A stretch of 64,000 bases of DNA from Lingula anatina (lineage: Eukaryota > Brachiopoda > Lingulata > Lingulida > Lingulidae). The stretch lies in assembly GCF_001039355.2 (NCBI RefSeq), contig NW_019775147.1, forward strand, positions 418,448-482,447, written 5' to 3'. Under the pieces are notes generated by a model. That model saw only the letters and a list, made by a program, of their open reading frames with translations. It had not been told where the DNA came from and did no database searches. Positions 24,986-38,200 of the stretch are shown here, piece after piece (the stretch's first letter is position 1; each line of letters starts with the position of its first letter). The translations under genes were made by a program, and so were the position numbers.

Positions 24986-26427
24986 GAACTACGCCCCTAC
25001 GCGGAGGCATTTCAGGTGTGACAGGAATGGAAGTTCGGGTTCCATGTGAAAAGTACAGAATAAGGTTAATTGGTTGGAAGTATAGGAGTCGGCTTATAGG
25101 ACCAAAAGAAAGTCACCGATACAAAGTTTTTTCTAAAATGGTAGTTTGAATGTAGCATATTGGGGATCTGCCAAAAATATCCAAGAAAAAATTGACAGTG
25201 AGTAATCATTTTCCTACTCTACCAATGGTAAAGTGTCTATAAAAGCAAAAAAAAAAAAAAGAAAGTAAACGTGGGAAATAAGTGAGTAGATTTGTTGAAA
25301 GGCAAACCTTTTAAATGATACAACTCGAGTATCCTAATGAAGCACGGTACTATTATCTGTGCCTTAGGGGACGAATGCGACAACACGCCGTGATGCCGAT
25401 ACAATAATATAATTATTTTACGTCTTTTAGGTTTCAGATGTTCTGGGATCACGAGTCATTTTCCTTGCAGGTAAATAAGCTGTTATGTAATGACGATGTC
25501 TCAGGTGGAATGCAAAAGAGCATCCCAGCCCACACTCCATTAGTTACTTTGTTTGAAACTATGCTACCGTGTAAAGTATGCTTTAAACACGCGAACAAGA
25601 GTTTGAGAAGAGAAACACCAAAACTCCAACTCTCTCGAGCAGATGTCGCGCTGACAATGCCTACATTGTATCAAAGCCGTAATCTTACAAGATTTCATAA
25701 TTCATCTTTGAAATACCTTTCTTATATCTTTTTTAACGAATTTTGAATTTGGCGCATTTCTTGCAGCTGTTTTTTCAAATTAATGCAGAACGACTGCGCG
25801 TTGCCTTAAAGTATTAATCTTAACTCGAGTCCTCTCTTCCATGGTCCGTAAACTTAAGAAAAACCAGAAGAACAGAATTTCATGCGCTACGTTAGTATCC
25901 CTACGTCATTGCTGTGCCGTCATACAACGAGGTAATTGAGATTTTGTAGTCCATTTATTTATAACATTTAACTGCACGACCAAGTCTCTTCATGGGAATC
26001 CCTCTCTCCCCTACAATGATAGATAACATACGTACTCCGCGAGGCAAAGCAATTGTAATGTGCAAAATACACTGAAATTCGTACAATGGTACTAGCGGGT
26101 AATAAACATGAAAAAAACTTTGTTGGGCAACCAGTAACAGGTATACTAGTAACATGTTTAATTTCGATTTCTGCGTTTTCACCGACAATTCTACTTTCTT
26201 GAAAGCAAGGCAGCATGGGAGACCACTTGTAGGCCCTAAACGCCTAAATTGAAATTTTAATTAAGTTTAAAGCATGGCAAGCTTCAAAAAACTGTTTAGT
26301 TCATTCTAAGATCTTTCAAAATAATAAATTAATGTCTCCTCCATCTCAGTGTACTTTCATAGTCCCATTCACAACAATAAAGAAGGCAACAAGGAATTTT
26401 GATTGTTCTAATGTTATGGCCTTACGG

Positions 26428-26498
<71 letters not shown>

Positions 26499-27120
26499 AA
26501 TATTCGATAAGACTTATCATCCTAAAAATTGTGATGTAACGAGTCAGGAAAAGTTATTATTTGTAAACAATTTTGCACAAATTTCGCTTGTGGGGTTCTC
26601 TAATAGAACATACCATAATAAAAATATGTTTGTTGGCCTATCCTCATTCCCAATAAAACTAACGTTATACAAAAGGCAACATCGCTGCATGTCTCAGCTG
26701 GTCAGAGACGGCGAGGCAATCTCATCTCTTGAGTAAATGCTTCCGTGCACGGTAAAACTAAACGAAAGATCTCGTTTTGTTCCTTTTATTATAAGGAAGA
26801 ACAAAGATCACAGAGTAAATAATTTTGCATGTTACAGGTTCAGTATTGGTCTTTAGCGGCCATCCGTACCCCTTGTTCCTTGCACTTGAATGATCGTAAT
26901 GGTGCCCATACATGCGTCTGTGATATTCTGCAGAAAAAGAGATTGACAGATGGTCAAAAGGTCGACCATTTGTTTTTCTCAAAGCACCGGCAGCTGTAAA
27001 CATGTTGTGTGCATCACGTACTTTATACTGTGTTTGTCTCATAAAGTGCATGCTTGGAAATGAATAGCAAGTCTCAACCCGAAAGTGCAATGACAGTTAA
27101 ATAAATCATTCTTAAATCGA
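24986..27120. other. gene-poor stretch with an (AT)n microsatellite
   Basis: Contains a single end of the TGACAGGAATGG family (25015-25045), a poly-A (about 25247-25260) and (AT)n at about 26430-26496. The open frames here (25438-25746 +, 26332-26736 +, 26758-27090 -) show no family features or splice context and are not called as genes. Confidence 0.45.
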
Positions 27121-27179
27121 CTAAAGTGTGCAAAGAGGTAGTAATGGCAGCCAGTGGCTGCTGGTGCACTCGGGCGTTC

Positions 27180-27187
27180 GTATAAAT
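27180..27187 (+). promoter_or_regulatory. TATA box of the first cysteine-rich secreted gene
   Basis: TATAAATG lies 44 bp upstream of the ATG at 27224. This would place initiation near 27210 with a very short 5'UTR, and argues against the in-frame upstream ATG at 27143. Confidence 0.55.
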
Positions 27188-27223
27188 GGACAGACTGAAC
27201 ACATTAATCCAACATCGACAGGC

Positions 27224-27862
27224 ATGGGGTTTTTAAGTGTGTTCGTATTGTGTGCAGTGGCAACTTCGGAAGCCACACGTCTGGTGAGTGGCGTCTCCGG
27301 GCACGATGCCTCTGGTTGTCCATTTTATGAGCCATCTTGTTACGTGCGCAGCAAACACCTGCCGCTGGCGGATGGGTATATCTGTAAGAAGGCAAACTCC
27401 GTCATCGCCAAGTTGAGGAATGGCATTCCATTACACCCCTCTCCAGCCAGTGACACCATCGTGGGTCAAATACGCAAGACGTTTGACTTAATAGGTTGTA
27501 AGGTTTGCAAGCCACCACACCCATTCAATGCATTTACTCTGAAGGAGTCAAGCTGCACTCTAACACCATCTCTCCAGAAGAAATGCTATGCATATCAAAG
27601 TCTACCATTAACGTCGCTGGCCAAGAACTGCGTTCCCGTCCTGTCCGATGCTTTAACGGAGTATGTACGTTGCAGGAGTCTTTTCTTCAGAGTGCCCATG
27701 GATCCGCCATTCGTGTGCGCTTTCTGCTGTGAGAATTTAGAACAGTGTAGCTCGGATATACGCGCCACGTGCAGCTGCGAGGGACGAAGACCTGCCCCAC
27801 CGCCGGTTGTGGCCCTCTGTGCCAACATCGTATGGGACGCGCTGCTTAGCTGCTTTTGCTGA
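27224..27862 (+). CDS. cysteine-rich secreted protein, copy A (unrecognised family)
   Basis: I do not recognise the family. The frame encodes 212 residues without an intron. Residues 1-17 (MGFLSVFVLCAVATSEA) look like a signal peptide. The mature part has about 18 cysteines: GCPFYEPSC, a GCKVCKPPHPF motif, a CYAYQSLP block, then DPPFVCAFCCENLEQCSSD and ATCSC, ending SCFC. There are no membrane segments. The start is the ATG downstream of a TATA-like box. It aligns throughout with the tandem neighbour at 29542-30174, which supports both as real genes. It is probably an extracellular disulfide-rich protein, but no activity can be assigned. Confidence 0.75.
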   Translation: MGFLSVFVLCAVATSEATRLVSGVSGHDASGCPFYEPSCYVRSKHLPLADGYICKKANSVIAKLRNGIPLHPSPASDTIVGQIRKTFDLIGCKVCKPPHPFNAFTLKESSCTLTPSLQKKCYAYQSLPLTSLAKNCVPVLSDALTEYVRCRSLFFRVPMDPPFVCAFCCENLEQCSSDIRATCSCEGRRPAPPPVVALCANIVWDALLSCFC

Positions 27863-29139
27863 CAACATAAGTTAACTGAACCTCTAAAAATAAGTATTAT
27901 TGCTGATGCATCTCTGAAGATCTACTTTACAGATGTCAAATATAATCCAAGCTTAATATCTATACGGTGAATTGACATGAATCCTTTACTGAACCTCAAA
28001 ACGTTAATAGAATTTATTTGGGGGACCTGAGCTAAATTGTAAATCATTGGATACAAGCTGTTGGTGGGTTATTGTAGCATGATGCTTTGCCGAAAAATAC
28101 ACAATTTGACGAGTAACAGGAATTTGCTTTTGATGTTTCTGCGTTTTTAGGACATTCTCTGATTGCTGTCTCACCTCAAAATAGAACTATGTTTAACTGA
28201 CAATAAACGCTCAGAAGTGCTTATGCTTATGCATAGCGATGAGAATCTTAAATCAAATATTTTTCAAGGGGATTCTTATTATTTTTTATCAGCAACATGG
28301 TAGATGCATTATTGAATAATTAAATGCACAAAAAAAACTTATTTTCGGTAGTTTGATACTCGTAAACCCTGTCAGTAACCTTAAAGCTACAGCTCAGTTA
28401 CTGAATTAATCAAAATAACCATTTATAGTTATCATATCCAGTTGCCTTAATTTGCAACATTATGTCCAGCATTTGTATCATATAACCTGTAATTCATTAA
28501 TGTAATAAGATTAATTTTTGTTACCCATAGAAGCGGGCTTTGTGACTGATAAATATCGTTTGACATAGATATGGCATTTTGAAAATAAAAAAAAATTACT
28601 AAAATTTAGATCGCAAGAAGATAATGATTGCGATAAAAATTAAAAATTTTAAATGATGGAGTTTGGACACAATATTTGAAAGAATAAATATATAAGGTCA
28701 CATTATAGTTGAAGGGAGAATTATCATATATATATATACGGCCAAAATCCATTTATTATGCATTTTGCGCCGTAATTTCCATTGTTCTTTCAAGAGACTG
28801 CTACAAGACTTAATGTCGTCTACGCATGACAACGTTATTTAGCAGGAAAAGTTATAACAGCGTAGACTGCGTGTAGATCGTCCATGTACTGAAATAACGA
28901 TGTTCAGATCGCGTGTATCGGCAAAATCACATTGGTAAAGTACAGACTTGGCATTGTCACCTAACAATACATAGTTAAACCATAAAAAAGGAGACAATTT
29001 AAATTGACTTAAAGATATAAAGGTGTGTGGCTTCTAAACTAGTCAGCGCGGATTACTCGTTGTAAAAGATTTATATAACGCCCTATTTATACTTAGCTCT
29101 TCTCTAAATGCTAAAAAAAGGCAACTATGTTTTTTTTTG

Positions 29140-29182
<43 letters not shown>

Positions 29183-29508
29183 AAAAATAATAATAATAAA
29201 ATAAAAAATAAATATAAAATAGAATAAAATCAATTAATGAATAAAAATAAAACACTGTTTCTGAACGCGCTTTTCAATGTCGCTCGGGATCTTCTCTGGA
29301 CGTGCACTGCCTCGGTGTGCTATCTCAAATTTCGATGTTTTCTTTGACAACTGAAAAAGTTAAAATGTTTTCTGCGTGCCACACGAAGGTGAAACAAGCC
29401 AATAATTTATTTCTTTTTATAAAATGAAAAAATCGTGCTTTTTATCCTTTAAGATAATGAAAGGCAGTCATAACATAGGCATCAGCCTCACTTCGAAATC
29501 TTTACTTA
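27863..29508. other. spacer between the two paralogues
   Basis: AT-rich, with (AT)n at 28727-28737 and (CA)n at 29143-29176. No gene, no clear transposon. Confidence 0.5.
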
Positions 29509-29541
29509 ATGGCACTTCCTAATGGACTGATTTTAAATACT

Positions 29542-30174
29542 ATGGTCGCAGTGATGAAAGCAGGACTTTTCAGAGCGTTTCTCTTGTGCGCGGTGACTAA
29601 TTTAGAAGCCACACACCAGGTTCCCAGTGTTGATATCTTTGGGTGTCCTCCATATGATCCGTTCTGTGCCGCTCTCACACAACAACGACAAGAGGCCGGT
29701 GGAAATAGTTGTAACAAGGGAGACATCGTCAGGAATCACATATGCAAGGTACTAGACTTGATAGCATGTCAGTCCTGTCACCCACCAAGCCCTACCGTAG
29801 GATCCATTCTCACCAAGACTGGCTGTAATTTGTCTCCAACACTGCAGAACAAATGTTACGCGTTTCAAAGTCTACCATCGGCGTCCCAGGTAAGAAACTG
29901 CGCCAACGTCTTGTCGGTTGCGCTGCTGGAGTGGGGTCGGTGCAGGAACATTTTTCCCCCAGTGGCTGTTGACCCACCATTCGTGTGTGAATTTTGCTGT
30001 ATGAATCTCCCGGATTGTAGCTCAGACCTTATCGCCACCTGCGAATGCCCGGGTAGACTCAGCCGTGCCGTCGAGCCTGCTGCGGCTGTCTGTGATAGGA
30101 TCATACTGCGAGCACTACGAACTATCGAAGGTACCATGACGTCGGGGTCAGTTTCACTGCGAAGAACGGGATAA
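29542..30174 (+). CDS. cysteine-rich secreted protein, copy B (paralogue of A)
   Basis: Second, tandem copy; 210 residues from the ATG at 29542, and an in-frame ATG at 29509 would add 11. The signal peptide is MVAVMKAGLFRAFLLCAV and following. Blocks shared with copy A are SGC/FGCPPYDPFC, CQSCHPPSP, a CYAFQSLP block, WGRCRNIF, DPPFVCEFCCMNLPDCSSDL and ATCEC. About 17 cysteines in the mature chain align with copy A. It differs at the C-terminus: copy A ends in a CFC, whereas B runs on for about 25 polar residues (ending SLRRTG). No family is recognised. Both lie on the same strand 1.7 kb apart, consistent with tandem duplication. Confidence 0.75.
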   Translation: MVAVMKAGLFRAFLLCAVTNLEATHQVPSVDIFGCPPYDPFCAALTQQRQEAGGNSCNKGDIVRNHICKVLDLIACQSCHPPSPTVGSILTKTGCNLSPTLQNKCYAFQSLPSASQVRNCANVLSVALLEWGRCRNIFPPVAVDPPFVCEFCCMNLPDCSSDLIATCECPGRLSRAVEPAAAVCDRIILRALRTIEGTMTSGSVSLRRTG

Positions 30175-30960
30175 GATGGCTAAATTCCCAGTTAATGTCG
30201 CTTATTGATATATCTTTAAAAACGCCCTTTTCATGTATTCAGAACTGATAACCCAAGCGGGTACACCACCGATCGTATTACACCGTCGATCCCCTTACCT
30301 AAAACTGTTTAGGGCAGATTGAAATTAGTGTAATATCCAAAAGTGCTGTATAAAGCCACAGTTATGACAGAAACTAAACCACAGAAATATTGTAATTTAT
30401 TTTAGTTCTGAAGACTACATAAAAAATGTGGTGTGCATTTACTTTCGAAAAATGTTGTTCATTGTGGGAAGTGTGCACTTGTGACTCAAACTCATTACAC
30501 TTGATTGGTCGTGCATCTCTGTAAATTAATTGATAATGCAAATACGATTCTAGAGTTATTTCTGTTCTCAGCTCAGTAAATACGCTTGATCTAGACCAGT
30601 CGCAATTGTCAGAAGACAGACACAATTCATTGATTGTAACCCGAAAACTTCCAGAAGTGTACTTTTAACTTCAAAAGAGAATGTTTCGTGATACGAACAT
30701 TCACCCCAACTTTCTTGGAATAAAGGAAAAATTGAAAAACTAATTTAATATTTCAGCGCACCTGTTCGGTGTGGAGCACATATTGCGTGTGTCTGGTTAT
30801 AACATTACCTGCTGTACGACGCGCATACAATGTTATAACAGACAAGAAAGCTTAATGTTAGATACGTGATTTAAAACGTTAACAAACAGGTTTCTGCTAC
30901 GTAATTGGAGGCAGGTGCAGATCACTTTGATTATAGAGCAGCCACAAGGCAACCGTCACC
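30175..30960. other. non-coding stretch downstream of copy B
   Basis: No gene, RNA or clear repeat recognised. Confidence 0.4.
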
Positions 30961-31510
30961 AAAGGGTTTCAACTCCCAAAACAGAGGTACGTTGAGTAGC
31001 TTGATGATTCTTGCATTTTGTCTCTTGGGGACCGTTCACATGAAAAATCTATTTTCTAAAAATCTATTTGCGGTATCTTGTGATCATGGTCTATGCCCTG
31101 AATACCCCTCGGCGTAATTACTGGCAGCGCCGATAATTAATTACAGCTTTGGAAGTAACTGGCTCGCGCTGCCCGTAATTACGCCGTGGTGTATTCAGGG
31201 CACAGACAGTGATCACAAGATACCGCAAATAGATTTTTAGTTTTTTAGAATATAGTATTTGCATGTGAACGCAGCCTTATACACACAGCGCTTTGTGTTT
31301 CATAATACCCCGAATCGGTGAGCGTCTCGATGCACACTAAAATCAGGGCATACGTAGGCCCAGCACCTGTGCTATATTTTATGGCACATTTTAGACTAAG
31401 AAAGCCAAAATGTGATGCCACTCCATGCACATATTATTCTATAAGTGCACTGCCTAAAAAAGAGACAAAATGCTCCTCCAGTCAACTTCACGTACTTCGA
31501 ACCCGTATAC
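30960..31510. repeat. outer repeat, related to 41362-41660, interrupted by a MITE
   Basis: GGGTTTCAACTCCCAAAACA...TTTTGTCTCTTG (30966-31026) resembles 41371-41433 (GGGATTGAACTCCCAAGAACG...TTTTGTCCC). CGATGCACACTAAAATCAGGGCATA (31328) resembles CGATGCACACTGAAATTGGGGCATA (41541). The two loci are therefore copies of one dispersed repeat. Confidence 0.6.
31028..31276. mobile_element. palindromic MITE of the GGCTTCGTTCACATG family, diverged copy
   Basis: 249 bp. The arms carry GTTCACATG, AATCTATTT, GCGGTATCTTGTGATCA and TAATTACTGGCAGCGC, mirrored on the right and ending CATGTGAACGCAGCC. Flanks are TTG (left) and TTA (right), an imperfect match to the 3-bp target site seen for the other two copies. 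Confidence 0.8.
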
Positions 31511-31639
31511 TCCATGGATCGGGAAAGTTACCTTTGAAAAAACTCTCACCAAAAATGGTCGATCCTAGCTGTAGTCTATTAGGTGTCCCTCGGTATTGTT
31601 TCAAACCAATTCTATAATTGCAAGAGACATTTTTGATTA

Positions 31640-34600
31640 TAGATTTTGTATAAAAACGTATAAAATAATAAATTTTGAAGACCGCTAACCACACTAAATG
31701 TGCCATTCACAAGAGAGGATGCGTCAATTTGACTGCCCCTATTGGCTGACCAACTCACCCCATTGATAGAAAAAGTTTCAGCCTTAGTGTTCAAATCATG
31801 ACATAATGGCAAGGAATATGAAGTTAACAGATCCAAAAGTAATTAATTTGGAGCATTTATAACACTCCCAATATTTTACACTCGCAAAAATGGAAAGGCG
31901 TGTGGATTTCTAAACATAATTCCAGTCGGACCTTATGGACCACTACTGAAGAATACTGGGAACGAATGAAACAATACAACCGACTCGTTATCTCAGACGG
32001 AATGACGCAGATCAATGAGAAACAAATTGGTTGCTTTTTTTTTCTTGATATGTGGTCACAAATTTTGACGCCCAATTGGTCGAGCGCAGTCATGTGCAGG
32101 CCAAATATCAGAACATATTGACCAGCCGGTGAATATAGGTTTGCATTTTGTAATGAAAAAAGCTTGATACTAGATATCAAACCTGGAGCCACTCGCTAAC
32201 CACTAAGCCATCATGCCGAGCGTAAAAATCTATTTACTCGGCCAATTTGGACAGCAAGCTCATTTTATTCAAATTAATGTAATGTTTCACTCACACTCCT
32301 ATTAAACCTTTTGTAATATTAAGCTCGAAGTGCAATTTGAACATCAACTGCAAGTTGCATTTTGAGAAGAACGCTTCTACTTTTTAAAAGACGAAGAACC
32401 CACTGGCATTCGAGGATCCTGTATTTTCAAGACGTGGACAATAACCTACAGGATGCTACACATACAAATGCGGTACATTCGCAGTGGAGATAAGGACAGT
32501 TTCAAAATGCATGTATTATATCGACAAGACCTAATCCCATTCAGAATATCTAACAAGGCTTGTAATATAAGAGTTAGGGGTTCCACGTATTACTAATGCT
32601 TTTATGTCACCGCAAAGCTGCGTTTTCTACAGCTACCGCATCAATTTTTGATCATTCTTGAAAGTCGGTCCCTGTTACTCGTTTGCTGAGATTTTTTTTT
32701 CTCCTTTCTCTTGGATCAGTCATTTCGAGAATGTGATTGCGTAATAACAGTCACAAGTTTTGCACAGTGCACGTCTTGTCAGATTGGTGTACCGGGTGTG
32801 ATAGGAATAGGAATGGTAGTCCGTTCCCCATTACTTTGTGCAGGTGACATTCGAAGGCCGAAGGCGGAGGTAAATTATCCTAGCTTGGGGGCAATAAATT
32901 GTGGAGATGATCTCACCCAAAGTCAATTATTGTATAAAGTTAGAATACAAAAGGCCGAATGAGGAAATGTTTTGAAGCGTTGTGTGAAATACAAAAGATA
33001 AAAACACGGTTCCAAACTTTTTCATTTATATATTTTGTAATATTGTATGATAACAGAACAAATTTTAAAAACCACAAGTTAAAAGGGAAAAGCATAAATC
33101 AACTTATAGGTCATAACAGTTTTTCAAAATGTTACCTATCTCTACATACACATTCAGAATGTTGTAAAAGTCATTTTCATTTTTCAGTTCCTCTAAAAAT
33201 AAAATGCACATCAAAGTAGATGAAGAAACATAACTTGATTTCAATACTCAACATTTCTTCAAAACTTTAACTGTTTAGGAGTGAATCCTTGTTTTCTTTA
33301 CCTTAAAAACACTCACTCTCTCTCACACACACACATACAAACAAACTTGATGAGGGCAAATAGAAGCAAATATGTACTACCTAGGTGAACCATGCTTTAA
33401 AAAAAGATCTAACCAACTAAAAAAAATGTACCACTATGCACTCCATGTCTAAAACAGCTCCCAGTTATTGGCCTCCTTAGTACACATCAACTACTTAAAG
33501 ACTAAAAAAAATTGGCCAACTTCTTAATAAACCTGCAGTAGTTCACTAATACAAAGACACTATGTCCAAAATATTGATCATTTCATATTTTATTTGTACA
33601 ACAGATGTAATACCCTCATTTCATGTGGCTTGCTACTGCTGTATTTGATTCAAAGTTGAGGGTACTTTTTCAGTGTTAAAGACCAACTTTGAACTTAAAT
33701 TCTTTTGTGAGGCGAACTCTAGCACTGAAAACAATTTCACAGATGTCAATTGACATCAGCTGATCATTTCCTCTTTATATACTGTACCCAATTTGAGCCC
33801 TGCATAAAAATAGTAAATAAACAAATAAATATAAATAAACAAACAAATAAATAAATAAATAAAACATGGCCATGGATGATGTCCCATGATGTTCCAAACT
33901 GACAATTGCACTGTGAACTACATAAACCTATACCATGTGCACACTGGCTATGGATGTTTTTATCTTTAATGATAAAGATACAAATTAACACTAGAATTTG
34001 CCCACTTTTTACATATCCACTGGCCAGACTGCTGAATAATGCAGCACAGACAGCGCAATAACATCTAGGCTTCTTTATGGACTGGTGACAGTTCTATGTG
34101 TTTGGACAATTGCAAACAGTTGATGTAACAGAAGGTTTGTAAAACTGCCATCCTATCTTGTGTAAATCAGTCCACTTTAAGTTGTCAGACAACCTGAAAT
34201 CACATAGCCCTGAAAACAAAGCACTATCTTAACCTAACAAATGATTAACTGAATCAAGAAAACTTAATTTTTGGAAGGAGATAGTGGTTACGATTCATAG
34301 GAAGAATGAAATTCCTTTTCTGGACCCGTGAACTTTGTTGATGACTAAGATCACCAAGAAGGGATAAACAGTGCCAACAGTTCAATTATCATAAGGTTTC
34401 TTTCTCCTAACCATTTCCTTTTACAATACCATATTCATATAAATATAATATCAAGAAATTACGGTGCACATAAACTTTTGTTGTCAGAGTAAATTTTGAA
34501 CAATACTGCAAAAATAACAAATCCCATACTGTCCCAAAGAATATGCCATTGGTTGATTTAAAAAAAAATTCTCCAGTGCAATAACACTAATTCTTTTATC

Positions 34601-35250
34601 CATTAAAAGCAGAGGCAATGAAATGCTGGTAGAAATTTTCAGTGTCTGTAGTAAGAAGAACTTATTATTATAGTAAGCCAGTGCTAAAGAAATGAAACAT
34701 CAACACTGCCATCCTTAAATACTGTTATTCCACTTCATCATCTCTCACATGTTCATGGATAAGTAACTGATATGTCACATGCCCTCCATATTTATCTGAA
34801 GGTAGTGCTTATGAACAGTTGCCGCAGGCGTAGGCGTCAGTTACATACATGACAGCAGTTCTGATGAGTGAATAAGTCCAGTAGATGGAAGGCAGCAAGG
34901 TAGGAGAGGGTGTTCCAAGTTTTTCTTTCTCTCCGTATCCACTCACCTAATGCTGACAAACTGTTCCATTTACTGTGCCATGATGAAGTACACAAAATAT
35001 GATGACATAGCACACAGAATACGATGACAAGGCACACATAAGTAAATCACTAGTCACATAGTTTTTTTTCATAGAATATCTTCTCTATGGAAGTCCTTCC
35101 ACTGTAGATTTAGACCTGTGAATAGGAACCCAAATAGGAGAGGGTCTGTCCCTGCATTCAAAGTTCATAGGTATATCACAAGTATAAACAAGATGTGTTG
35201 AGACACTGGCCTTTCTTGCTTTCAACACCCTCTGCTGGTCTGAATTATCT
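31640..35250. other. non-coding stretch; its right part is the probable RalGPS 3'UTR
   Basis: Contains a degraded TGACAGGAATGG-family end (32793-32826) and an (AAAT)n-like tract (33810-33865). Plus-strand TTTATT at 33587-33592 is AATAAA on the minus strand and could end the RalGPS transcript. No other gene seen. Confidence 0.4.
32170..32222 (-). repeat. tRNA-like pol III promoter remnant (possible SINE head)
   Basis: On the minus strand GCTCGGCATGATGGCTTAGTGG (32221-32200) has an A-box-like TGGCTTAGTGG. GGTTTGATATC (32183-32173) resembles a B box. The spacing is too short for a functional tRNA and there is no cloverleaf. Confidence 0.3.
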
Positions 35251-35253
35251 TCC

Positions 35254-38200
35254 TTATTCAAAGGACATTAAATTGGCTGGGGGCTGTAAAGAAAATAAAA
35301 AGAGATTAATTTGTTTTTCACATTTAGTTTTCTTTTTTTAAACCAAAGCAAATCTTTTTATTTCTAAACATGACATAACACTTGTTTGTATATTACTCAG
35401 TGTGAAAGCTTTTTATTGAACAACTGACTTTCTACATCTTTAAAAGTGAACATGCTTGAGGTGTTAATTTTGTTCAAAATAACGATAAACATGACAGTAA
35501 ATTATCAATTACAACAGAGCATAAAAATTGAGTTACATAATTCTGCACGAAACAAAGTATAACAAAAGGTTATATTCTACCAATCTTCTGAAGTTGAAGG
35601 ATTTTCATGAGAATGAATGATTCAGTTTCAATATCTATTTTGGAAAACCCTAAAAACAAAAGTATACTAACACTATTTCCCCTCCCTTACCTGAACTATG
35701 TGACTTTTAGCTGCATTATTCAGGTGCCTGCACCATTCTAATGCTTTGTCCGAATCACTAGCACGGAATTTATACACATCTCCTGAAAAAGGTGAAAACT
35801 GAATTAAATTTGTGCACATATAAAATCTTAACTGGTGAGAAATATCTATCATGTAATCATGGACTGTGTGCCCAGAAATGAATTAAAAAATACTAGATTT
35901 GTAAATTGTTCAGTTACTGGCCACCGTTCCTGCTTCGCTTTGGAATAGACTCCTAGACTCTGGCATTGGGGGCAGTAGGTTAAAATGTTTTAAGCATACT
36001 GAGGGGGCGTCTTGATAGTCCCAAGATTCATTGGTCCGAAGATAATGGTCCGAAAAATGGTAACATTTTCATCGATTTTTAGAGGGTTCATTGGGCCGAA
36101 GGTTTTATGGTGAACATTTGGACCAATGAATCTTCGTACTATTGAACCTTTGCTCTATTGCTACAGCCCCCATACTGACACACTAATAATCATGTCATGC
36201 CTAACACTTTACTTCCTACACATATACAATAATGCTAGAAAATAAATATCCCTGCTCTAATGTTATACCTGATGCATCAGCCCAGTTAAATATTTAACTT
36301 TACCTTTGGTAGGATCTGTGAGGGTAAAAGTTCCAGGATGCAGGGGGTCGTCCCCCATCACAACCATCCAGCCTACTATGGACATCATTTTACTGGGATC
36401 TGACTTGAACTGAAACAAAAAGAATGTAAATCTGATGCGTGCTGGCACAGGTATGGTGTGATCTTGAAACATAACGCAAATGAACTGAAAAAAAATTGAT
36501 ATCTGTAACATCATCAACAATTTACTAGGATAATTTTTGGTTTTAGTCATAAAACTCACATTGTAAAAAGTTACAGACAATGCATTTTATTTTCACTGAA
36601 TTTGGCAAAATTTGAATTGCCCAGTATTTGTTACACCTTACACACTGTAAATCAAAACACACACACTCATATCTAGGCACACCTGACACAATGTCACAAC
36701 TAACACACTGTCACACCTAGCACACTGTCACACCTAGCACACTCACCCCAGATCTGTCTGCCCGGGACCGTATTGTTTTAGTTGGGTAGTAGAGCAGAGA
36801 TGTCCCCCACAGAGCTACCCAGTACTCCTTCCAGGAAGACATCTGAAATAGAACAACCCATTGGTCAAATAACAGTGTATATTTTAATTTATGCTGTATC
36901 AATCCAATAAACACTATATATCACATACTGGACACTCAGGAAAAAAAAAAGATGGCACTGTGAGAGACATGAAGGTTTGTCCATATCCATATATTTCAAG
37001 GTTACAGTTTTCACCAGATTGCGAATTTTCTTCTTGTTAAATTGATGGTAAGGCAACCTGTTAACTACTGTTGTCTTCATCAGCAATAGCATTATTCTGA
37101 GAAAATCTGGGAAAACGGACTTTACAAGACAGAGTGGAGGTGAAATTATTAAAGCATCCAATATAAACACTAAGCTCAGTCTTGCACTGACATATCAATT
37201 ATTTCCAATTTAACTAAAATGTAAGATTATCATATAAACATTTATATTTAATTTGTTAAAACATTAATTTCTTGAAAAAAAATTAATAGAATAAAAAAAT
37301 CTCAATTGTAGCTCCAGTATGGTGTTGATATATATATAAAATATACCAAACATAAAAAAACTTACTGTAGGTTTTCTCCCATGCCTTAGCACCGATTTCC
37401 TTTTCAGGCACCCTTGGCACGTGAAACTTGCAGAATATAACTCATCAGTTACCCTAAAACAATGGAAATCCTGTTTACAAACAAAGCTACAAGAAGCAGA
37501 CAAGACACCAGGCTGAAATAATTCTCTTTACTCAAGTCGAATGTAACTCATCAGTTACCCAAACACAATGGAAACCCTGTTTATAAACAAAGCTACAAGA
37601 AGATGCAGACAAGACTGAAATACTTCTCTGCACTCCGTACATCAAGTTGACTGTTTTTACTTAGATTTTTTCTTATATCTTTAATTTTTAATATTCATTT
37701 ATTTATTGTTTTCCATTTATAATTTTCTAATCTCTATCTTTTTTTTCTTTTCTTTTTTAATTGATTCATTGTACAGCTCATAATAATAATAATAATTACA
37801 TTAAAAGAACATAAACAAAAAACAAAAAAAAAAAAAAAAAAAAAAAAAAACAATCTCTAGATGTAAATATGTAATTGATATGTTATTAGAATTTAAAACA
37901 TATCATTTATATAATATTCTGACTTCAGTTTCCAATACAGCTGAATCAGCTCATACTCCTACATATTTATAATCATTACATACCTGTCTCTAACAGGCCA
38001 AAACATCTCATGTTCACTGCTCGTGTCTGAGCCTGTCACGCTATCTGTAAGGCCACAAAACATTAACAGTAGTGCAGAAGTCTTACAAATGTTCAAAGGA
38101 AAAATGTGATCATCCCAAACAGCGATCAACATTTATCAGCAGTGTATTCAAAGGAAGGCCTTCTGCATCACTCAATCGGAGGAACTTACACGCAGAACAA

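Noticed and set aside
26332-26736. 134-codon plus-strand frame
   Set aside because: It passes through an (AT)n microsatellite giving alternating Ile-Tyr, and nothing else in it resembles a known protein.
32170-32222. tRNA gene on the minus strand
   Set aside because: A- and B-box-like words are present, but the spacing is too short and no cloverleaf forms; kept only as a possible SINE head.
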